A stretch of 64,000 bases of DNA from NCBI GenBank assembly GCA_946902985.2, contig OX336388.2, positions 369,755,387 to 369,819,386 on the forward strand, read 5' to 3'. The notes beneath the pieces were generated by a model. That model did no database searches, was not told the origin of the DNA, and saw nothing but the letters and a program-made list of their open reading frames with translations. Shown here one piece after another: positions 55,985-64,000 of the stretch. The position numbers and the translations under genes were made by a program. Every line of letters starts with the position of its first letter. The first letter of the stretch is position 1. This DNA comes from Meconema thalassinum. Taxonomy: Eukaryota; Arthropoda; Insecta; Orthoptera; Tettigoniidae.

Positions 55985-58665
55985 TCAAGAACTCAGTCAG
56001 CTGTACAGTGACCTCAAACTTAAGGTGAAAAGAATCATTTCTGAAGAAAAAGAGAAATACTGGACAGAATTCACACAGAAACTAGAAGAAGACTGCAGGA
56101 ACAACAGGAAGCTATTATTTCAAGTGGTGAGGAATAAGAAAATCAGCTATGAACCAATAAAGGCTGTGGAGAAGGAAGATGGAAACATCAAATGGAATGA
56201 GAAGGAGATTCGAGATGAGATGGGACAGTATTTCGAAAAATTATATAATGATCAAAATTCAAATACCAAACAAGAGGAGACTAAAAGAGAAGAAAACATC
56301 CCAGATATGGAGTACCCTCTAACATGGATGGAAGTGGAAAATGCCCTAAAGAACATGAAAAAAGCTAGGGCAACAGGCATTGATGATGTAAGCGCTGACA
56401 TGATCAAAGCATCTGGAGTACAAGGATTGCAGTGGTTGTTTAGAGTCCTAAACCCTATTTGGAAAGAAGAAAAGATACCAACAGACTGGACTAAATGTGT
56501 TATCGTCCCTCTATTTAAGAAAGGAGACAGACGGAAACCTAGCAACTACAGGCGAATTACTCTTCTATCTCATGGCCTGAAGATAATGGAACGAATCATA
56601 GAACACAGATAAAGAATTATCATTGAACCACAGCTTGAAGAAGAGCAGTACGGTTTCAGACGGAACAGGGCAACGACAGATCTGATATTTTCTGTCAGGA
56701 TGATTATGGAGAAGCACTGGGAAAAAGGAAAAGACATCATCTTCATTTTTCTGGATATTGAGAAGGCTTACGACAGTGTACGGAGAAACACAATCTGGGA
56801 ATGCCTTCATAATAGATCAATACCATGCGCTTTAATAAATAAAGTGAAGATGCTATATGATCACTGCCAGAGTTGTGTCCAAATAAGTGATGGCTATTCA
56901 GAGAGGTTCGACACTAAGCAGGGTGTACAGCAAGGCAGCGCTCTATCACCACTTTTATTCATTACTGTAATGGATGAAATAATGAAAAGAGTTAAGAGAC
57001 TCAATAACACCTCTGAATTTAAAGCTTTGGCGTTTGCAGATGATGTAATATGGGGTGAAAATTAGGCTGAAGTACAACAGAAGCTGAATGATTGGAATGC
57101 TGTATTCAAGCAATTTGGTCTGAATATAAATAAGTCCAAAACGGTTGTGACAAGACTGAGATGGTCGTCTTCCTGAACGGGGGCAGGTCAGCGGAATCAG
57201 ACAAAGTGCTATGCAACGGCAAGGAACTGAAGAAAGTAAACAATTTCAAATACCTCGGCCTCACGCTCCAGGTAACAGGCCGAAGCTTCAGAATACATAC
57301 AAGAGCGAAAGCGGCCGCAGCAGTGAAGGCCATAAACGACATAAGCCATATTACCCAAATATCGCAGGAAACAGCAATGATGCTCTTCCGAGCCAAGGTC
57401 ATACCCGTACTAACATACGGTCTGGAGCTAACATGGGAGTTTCTCAACTACAAACAGCTGGAGGAACTCGAAAAGGTGAAATCTAGGTTCCTCAAAAGAG
57501 CCCTCGGAGTCTCCAAGTCAGCCAAATCTCGACTGGTATATGAACTGGCGAGAGAAACGTTCCTAATAGAGGACCTTGGGTCACTTTTACTGATGCCTTC
57601 CACAGAAAGCTTCAGAAAATTACTCCACGATCTGCAAAGCAAAAGGCTTGACATTCCAAAGGAATTCTACGCGACTGATGCCATGGTGGACAAAAGATGG
57701 ATGCAACCCATATCCGAAATGAGACACGTCGTGACGAGACTCGCAGTTCATGGGTTCCACCATAAGGTCTGCTCACGAAAGACATTTCATGACCCGGATG
57801 AGAGGTGTATATGTGAGCTGTGTAGGAACGAATGCGGCAGGTACCATATCACGACATGCCCCAACAGAACTTTATCAATAATGGCTTATAGTAAGGACTA
57901 GAAGCGAACCATAGTATCTAGTAAGTGTACATATCTGTAACATGTAATATGGCCAACTGGCTGCAATAAAGGCTATTATTAAAACGGTTGTGATGCCCGT
58001 TAGTCGATAAAACATCTGTATTAACATCACTCTCAATGGTACAAAATTAGAACAAGTACATCAGTTCTGTTACCTTGGCAGTGTAGTGTCCACAGATAAC
58101 CAACCATCTGCAGAAATCACTAGTAGAGTTCAACAGGAAGCAAAATTTTATCATCTCGTGAGAGGGCTTCTTTGGGATAAGCAAGTTCCTTTAAGATCAA
58201 AACTATTACTCTACAAGAGCTTCTTTGTACCGGTTACTACAAATGGCTTAGAAACCTGTACCCAATCCTAGAGAAATACCAGCAAACTACAGGCGATGGA
58301 GATGAAGTTTTTAGGAACTATGATTCAGAAAACTAGGAGGGACAAAATAAAAAATGATGAGATACGCCATCTTGTTCAAGTAGAACAATCTCTTAATGAG
58401 ATCTGTGTTGAAGCCAGGCTGAAATGGTTCGGTCATCTCAAGAGAACGGACACACAAAGAACAGCTAGAGTGTGGTTTGAGAAAGAACTAAAAGGCAAGA
58501 GACCAAGAGGTCGACCGAGGAAGAGATGGATCGACCAGATTAGAAATGATCTTGCAGGGAGAGGACTGGATGTGCAGCGGATCATGAAGGAGGAAACATT
58601 CTTGGAAAGAACTAAATGGAGAGCGCTCATTCACCGCACCTGGGAAACTGGAGCCGGTTCATGAC
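55985..58665 (+). pseudogene. RTE-like LINE, full RT, split by another LINE
   Basis: The plus-strand frame carries ALKNMKKARATGIDDVSADM (RT motif 0-1), VIVPLFKKGDRRKPSNYRRI, EEQYGFRRNRATTDLIF, FIFLDIEKAYDSV (catalytic motif A), GVQQGSALSPLLF and LAFADDVIW (motif C). After the nested LINE it resumes with CYLGSVVSTDN, LKWFGHLKRTD and RPRGRPRKRWIDQIRNDLAG. Four in-frame stops (56610, 57063, 58008, 58269) but no frameshift are seen, and the frame is the same on both sides of the insert. No endonuclease domain precedes it, so it is 5'-truncated. Confidence 0.85.
57151..57980 (+). pseudogene. LINE fragment nested in the RTE-like LINE, 13 bp TSD
   Basis: Flanks 'aaaacggttgtga' at 57138-57150 and 57981-57993 define the insertion. 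It has one open frame from 57161 to 57901: KKVNNFKYLGLTLQVTGRSF, LFRAKVIPVLTYGLELTWEF, LEKVKSRFLKRALGVSKSAK and a Cys/His cluster CICELCRNECGRYHITTC near the end. This is a 5'-truncated polymerase C-terminus from a different LINE family (LTYG.EL.WE...FLKRALGVS type). It has no stops and seems younger than its host. The end is 'aataaaggctattatt', without poly-A. Confidence 0.9.
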
Positions 58666-58716
58666 GATGATCATTGTGGTTTGAGTACTGAGACGTTATG
58701 CAATTAAGCGTTATAC

Positions 58717-59434
58717 CAGCATTACCCGTCGCGGCTTCGCCCGCGAATATTCTAGCTGTAAAGAGTACACTTAGCAAAATCTCAATTATGAATCCTATGA
58801 CTGATTTATCCTTGATATGAATAATCAGACTTTATAAATTCAGCTACTGGTGCAGTGGTAAGGGGTTTGTCAATCCTTCATAGGTATATCAGAGCAAAGT
58901 CAGTTTTCTGGGAATATCACAGACACTGTTAATTTAAGGGCCTTTAAATGTGGTTTTCGGAGACCCTTTTTAGTCGGGTGAAAAGGACCTTTCGTACCAC
59001 ACTCACACGTGAAAATTGCGTGAAAAAATTCTAGAGTGCCCCTTGACCCCCTTAATCGAATGATACTGTACGTATTGATGAATTTTACAGCTTAATTTGG
59101 TTCCGTGATAACCTTAAAACCGTCTGGAAACTTTCACAGCAATGTAATAATATTGGAATTGCATTGCGTCTTACAGAAATAGCTGGACCTGTGAGATTCT
59201 GTTACCATGGTTACCGTGTTGCATTCTTTCATTATTATTTCATTGTAAATATACATGTTTTAAGGTATTTATTTAATTGTGAGGCATTTAAAGAGTAAGT
59301 GAGTGCGTTTCGCTTACGCATTGGGTTATGCGGAACCTGTAGGTCCCCCATATGTGTAGGTTGGTGTTAATGGGACCTTATTTTCGGTACATAACTGGAA
59401 TGCGGCCTTATCAGAATAATTTAGGGAGGGATTG
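58717..59434 (+). repeat. Family G-related repeat, second 'cattacccgtcgcggc' copy
   Basis: Close match to 26835-27538 over its full length. Unlike that copy it is not followed by a LINE. Non-coding. Confidence 0.75.
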
Positions 59435-59894
59435 TATATTTTGCAATGAAAAAATATATATTTCATTTAAACAAAGTTGCTACCACAACTCCACGAGTGA
59501 CATCTACTAGCAACTAGTTGAATTACTGTATGCGTGAGCTAACCACAGCCTACTAGATGCAAGGTGCGCTCTATACCGGCCAGTTAGTGAATCCATGCGT
59601 ACGGTGTTATTGAATGTATCTTGGTACCGATAGAGCGCTCTCCCAAGGATATGCGCGATTAAAAATGAGGTGTGCAGTAGGGATATTAAAGGTGTTTCTC
59701 CCAGTGATGCGTTTAGACCAACGAATTTTCAATTATTGTATGTATTCGGTGTTGATATACTGAATTCCTACGTTGTTTGGAGTGTTTGCTGATGAAATGG
59801 CAAAATGCTGGGGTAAATTATAAACTATGGTTTGAACGCCGCTGCTCAAATCCAGTGTGCCAATTCGCACTTCTAATAGGAAGAAATTAGGAGG

Positions 59895-59974
59895 TGATAA
59901 GCACAAAGAGTTATAATTATACCCATACATTTAGGAGAAAGTAGACTATATGTTCTTTCCTGAACCTCTTGTTT
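59895..59974 (+). mobile_element. Family F 3' end fragment
   Basis: 'ttaggagaaagtagactata' followed by hairpin 'tgttctttcctgaac' and 'ctcttgttt' matches the family F 3' end (38320-38377). Only the terminal ~80 bp remain. Confidence 0.7.
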
Positions 59975-60036
59975 ATGTTTATTTCTACTAGACGGTAGAT
60001 AAAAGAAATCTCTTAAGAACGAGGATGCGTAAGAAG

Positions 60037-60887
60037 TAGGGCCCGGATGTAGATGCCATAAAAAGATTAAAAAATGCGCTTAAAATTTTCAAAAATGACT
60101 GTAATAAATGACCTAAAAATTCGAAAAAATACACTACAAAATGGAGAAAATGATCTTAATCTATAATAATTAGTTCACGAATATTTCAAAAAATCGAAAA
60201 ATGCACTATAAAATGGAGAAAATGATTTTATAATAATAAACTCACCAATATTTCAAAAATTCGAAAATTGCACTATAAAATGGAGAATATGTTCTTTAAT
60301 AATCAAGTCACCAATATTTCAAAAATGACATCTTAAACTCAAACTGATAAGTCAATCACAATAAATTTAATAAAAGGTTTATGTTCACTTAAGTCTGAGT
60401 TGCATGCACTACGAATGTCATTCTGATGTCAAATATAAATAAATTATCTTTGGTTATCAGCCAACAAGTTTTTATATCTAGAAAAGCTGCGTTCGGTATA
60501 ACTACGGTACAGTTCTTCTGCATCCAAGAATTTTTTTCTAGTAATAGCAATACTGAAATATTTAATTTCAATATTTTAAATTATCTTGTATCAGCTACTA
60601 ACTTGTTCTTAACTCAGAGTCGTAACTCCCTCATATAAAGCTGTGTCATGACTAAATTGAAGAAAAAAAAGACCTTATAAGGCTGATTTCTCTAAAATAT
60701 GACAAACAAATCTACCAAACTTAAAATAAATGCTCTTAAAATGGAAAGATAACAAAAAATGAAAAAATATGCTAAATAAAAATGACATATTTGAAGACGG
60801 GGTTGCCTATCCGGAGTTTCTATGTACTTCAGCATTGTTTTAGACAGCTCAGTAAAAAGATGACATGTCATCAACATCCGGGCCCTA
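60037..60887. mobile_element. hAT-like non-autonomous transposon
   Basis: Left end TAGGGCCCGGATGTAGATG, right end reversed TAGGGCCCGGATGTTGATG: inverted termini of 19 bp with one mismatch. Flanks 'gtaagaag' (60029-60036) and 'gtaagagg' (60888-60895) match at 7 of 8, the 8 bp size known for hAT. The interior has three tandem units of 66-76 bp (about 60112-60321) with 'gcactataaaatggagaa' and 'ctcaccaatatttc'. No transposase. Confidence 0.8.
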
Positions 60888-61055
60888 GTAAGAGGCAAGG
60901 GCAAAGAGACATGGAACAACATAAAATGGATGCTAGTGCTTCAAATGAAAGGGGAGAATCCTATAGTAGTAGCATGTTCTAAAAACCGGAAACATTTTTG
61001 ATTCAAATTTCTCGCTAAGATGTGTTTCTAGATAGGCCTATACAATTTCTCTTAT

Positions 61056-62254
61056 TAGCCTATTTTCAATTTTGAAAAAAATAGGCTTATGAGATCACCT
61101 TTTGTTCGTGTGTGTGTGCGTGTGTGTGTGTGTGTGTGAGGTGTGTGTGTGTTCCCCCTAATAACTTTTGAACGGCTGGAGCGATTTCAATGAAACTCGG
61201 TAAGATCATAGCCCCATTCTGTCCGACCTCGACCGTTTCCTTCAAATTTTATTTTGTCTCACCAATCCAACATGGCGGCTGTGCGAATTATTTCACCAGC
61301 ATTGTGTCTCCGAAACTATTACAGATATCACCCTGAAATTTTGTACGGCGATAAAGGGCACTATTCGACGTTCACCTAAGAAACCTTCAAAAACCTGGTA
61401 ACTACAAAACCAACATGGCTGCCAAGCGAGGTTGAGACTTTTAAATAGACTTTTCTCGCGATTTAACCATCCAAACGTAATGAAACTTCGTACAGAAAAT
61501 AGTTATACACATTATAATGCACTGGCGTCTAATTTAGTTCAATTGTTTACATAACCTCAAAATGGCGGCAGTGCGATATATTTCACTGGCATTCTATATC
61601 TCCGAAACTATTAAAGATATCACCCTGAAATTTTGTACGATGATAAAGAGCTCTGCAACAAGTTTATCTATGTAACATTCAAAACCTGTAAAGTACAAAA
61701 CGAACATGGCGGCCAAGCGAAGTTGAAATATTTTAATAGACTTTTCTCGTGATTTAACCCTCTGAGCGCTGTTAAATGTGGCACAGTAAATGATTATACA
61801 TATTGTAATGCACTGGCATCAAATTTAGTTCAATTGCTTACATAGCCTCAAGATGGCAGCTGTGCGAAATTTTAAAATTAAGTTATTATTTCTTGTGTCG
61901 TAATCATGCGATCGAAGTGAAAGTTTGAATAGTGAAGCTACGCTATAATTTTTCTTTAATGGTACATAACCCTACGGCCTATACCTATAACTATCCAAAA
62001 TGGCGAGCATCCGAAATATGTTGACGATTCTCAATATCTACGAATCTTTTACAGCAATCAAACTGATATTTTTATGTTCATAGAGGCTATGAACATAAGT
62101 TCACCTATAGGACTTTCAGTAACCTGGTGAGCACAAATCCAACATGGCGGCGACGCGAAGTATAAATATTTAAATGGATGTTTCCCGCTATTTAACCATC
62201 CGAGTTCAGGATATATGAAACTAGGCTGTATAGTTCTTCACGGAACTACTTGTT
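61056..62254 (+). mobile_element. Helitron-like family A, copy 5
   Basis: Has the 5' hairpin, a (TG)n tract, the 'cggctggagcgatttcaatg' lead, four or five modules and the complete 3' end ('gaaactaggctgtatagttc', hairpin, 'ctacttgtt'). Module spacing is about 290 bp. Confidence 0.83.
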
Positions 62255-62369
62255 ATTATAGGTAACTTCTCTGTATATGAATTATATTTTAGCACAACCG
62301 CTTTTCAAAATTTACTTTAGTTTAATTTCACCACATGGAAATGTTCATGAAAGTGCTGTTAAAATTATG

Positions 62370-62700
62370 AAAATGAAAATCCACAGCCTGCTTCCAGTCT
62401 CCGACCGGGTCAGGAATGGAATGAATGAAGCCCCTAATCTAGCGGCGAGGATATGAACTGTGCCGGCTGCCGAGGCCTGACGCACTCCTCTGGGGCAATG
62501 ATTACATGAATGACAGATGCAATGAAATGATAGTGGAGAGTGTTGCTGGAATGAAATTGACAGGGAAAACCGGAGTACCCGGAGAAAAACCTGTCTGCCT
62601 CCGTTTTGTCCAGCACAAATCTCACATGGAGTGACCGGGATTTGAACCACGGGCCCAGCGGTGAGAGGCCGGCGTGCTGCCGCCTGAGCCACGGAGGCTT
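62370..62700 (-). mobile_element. SINE H, full length with 14 bp TSD
   Basis: On the minus strand the head reads AGCCTCCGTGGCTCAGGCGG (A box) and GGTTCAAATCCC (B box). Flanks 'ctgttaaaattatg' at 62356-62369 and 62701-62714 fix both boundaries. The best-preserved copy of this family. Confidence 0.95.
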
Positions 62701-62774
62701 CTGTTAAAATTATGTAATTTTAAAATTAATCAACAACAAAAATCGTCCATATAGATAGTGAGTCATTAATAGAA

Positions 62775-63147
62775 TGGCTTTCCACGGTGGGTGAGTGATT
62801 ATCGTGTCGGACTGCCAACCCCAAGCTTGCAGGTTCGCTCCTGGCGGTGGTAAGTGAATCTTGAAAGGCGGAAACAATTTACAACACCCATGTCGTACGA
62901 TGTTGGCATGTTAAAGAACCCATTTGAATTCAGTAGGCCATGTTCATAATGGCACAATTAATCTCGGGATTTTCCGCCAACACAAAGTTCCTCATTTCTC
63001 TACTAGAAAGCGCTATAGTGTGGAGGAGCATAGATATCTAACCACCTTGAATTTCATAGTGCTCCAAAGAGCAATAAAATTCTACATGCAAGTAGCCCTC
63101 TGGGCGTCAATTAACAAAGCTTGCACCCGGCACACGAGGCAATACGA

Positions 63148-63181
<34 letters not shown>
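62775..63181 (+). mobile_element. SINE E, full length with 10 bp TSD
   Basis: Head 'ccacggtgggtgagtgatta', B-box-like AGGTTCGCTCC, body as in the copy in gag, (ATT)n tail. Flanks 'attaatagaa' at 62765-62774 and 63182-63191. Confidence 0.93.
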
Positions 63182-63187
<6 letters not shown>

Positions 63188-63191
63188 AGAA

Positions 63192-63943
63192 AATTCTCTT
63201 GGCAACCACGTTAGCCTTATAACTCAATTTTTAAAGTGTTCTAACACAAGCATTTCGCTTGTACTAAAAACAATACTTTTTAAGTGGTAATAATGAAGAA
63301 TATGTATTTTTTTTTACCCCCAATTTTTTCACTAACATTTCTCGTTCCTTTAATCGACGTCAACATGATTTTTTCAGTGTATGTAAAACACGTAAATAAA
63401 CAGCTTCTCGAAGACTTTTTTCTACTGTATATTCAGCAGAAACTGAGAAAATGTTTCAGGAACACAAAAAATGAGTAAACTTATGGGAAATTTTCTTCAA
63501 AGCCCTCGCAAGATACGTCATATTGTGTATTGGTTATTTGCTGTATAAATAGATTATTCAATCGTTATGTCAACATCTCTGTCTAACTTGTCAAACCGAG
63601 CTATTGGGGTCTCCATTATGTCTGCAATCCATTATCTAATTAGTTTCAGGAGGAAGTAACAGTCGAATTGCAGTACAAAGAGGCAGTAGTGGTGTAATGG
63701 GAGAAACCGAAATTGAACTAAACTCAACTCCAATAAACTGTGAAGTACCTTTATCCAACCCGAGTGATGCCACTTCAAAGTCTATGGTACATGGTATGTG
63801 GCTTTCTAATTACGGAAATTAACTCATTGGCTGGTGAGCCCTCCACCAGACACACCACAGGAAACTACTGAGTTTTTATATTTTGAGAACTGACTAAATC
63901 TCTACCTAAAAACTATAATTCTTATACCATAAGATCTTGTATG
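63192..63943. other. No recognised feature
   Basis: No gene-like, repeat or RNA signal seen. Confidence 0.4.
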
Positions 63944-64000
63944 AAATGAAAATCCACAGCCTCTTTCCAGTCGACCGACTGGGTCAGTGAATGGAATGAA
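63944..64000 (-). mobile_element. SINE H, cut by the window edge
   Basis: 'gaaaatccacagcctctttc' and 'gaccgactgggtcag' match the tail end of SINE H; the rest lies beyond the window. Confidence 0.85.

Overview
This window looks like intergenic, transposon-dense DNA from a large arthropod genome, most probably an insect. I find no intact host gene, tRNA, rRNA or bacterial-type operon. The evidence for an arthropod is indirect: many tRNA-derived SINEs, 5'-truncated LINE relics, P-element-like and Tc1/mariner-like transposon remains, and long tandem arrays in AT-rich sequence. The SINE types resemble those of orthopteroid insects, but that is an impression and not a result.

Layout. 1-10.3 kb: a truncated Helitron-like repeat (family A), a tandem array of about 165 bp units, a tandem array of about 650 bp units, a SINE and two units of an interspersed repeat I call family G. 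10.4-20 kb: a possible LTR, a 19/22 bp minisatellite, a 740 bp inverted repeat, a small CGGBP1-like fragment split by a SINE, and low-complexity T/G DNA. 20-30.6 kb: a dense SINE zone with several tRNA-derived families, many with clear target-site duplications (TSDs), and two LINE C-terminal relics. 30.6-38.4 kb: Helitron-like families A and F nested in or joined to family G and a piggyBac-like repeat. 38.4-44.5 kb: a minus-strand LTR retrotransposon with two 1.6 kb LTRs, a broken gag, a tRNA-Lys-type primer-binding site and no pol. 45.0-45.3 kb: a perfect 100 bp-arm palindrome flanked by a 15 bp TSD. 47.1-48 kb: a 37 bp minisatellite and a complete hammerhead ribozyme motif. 48.8-52.5 kb: a TA-flanked Tc1/mariner-like transposon containing a LINE and P-element-like transposase remains. 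52.7-58.7 kb: three LINE pseudogenes, one split by a fourth LINE. 58.7-64 kb: family G, a hAT-like element, a further family A copy and three SINEs.

Nothing here acts as a pathway. The window is best read as nested insertion history. Several events can be ordered because both TSDs, or an uninterrupted sister copy, are present. The most promising items for follow-up are: Helitron-like families A and F, with subterminal inverted repeats, a CA/TG tract, about 290 bp tandem cores and a terminal hairpin; the 44-nt hammerhead motif and its relatives; the gag-only LTR element; and the perfect palindrome. All calls come from reading the sequence by eye. No alignment or database search was run, so element boundaries are approximate unless a TSD is given.
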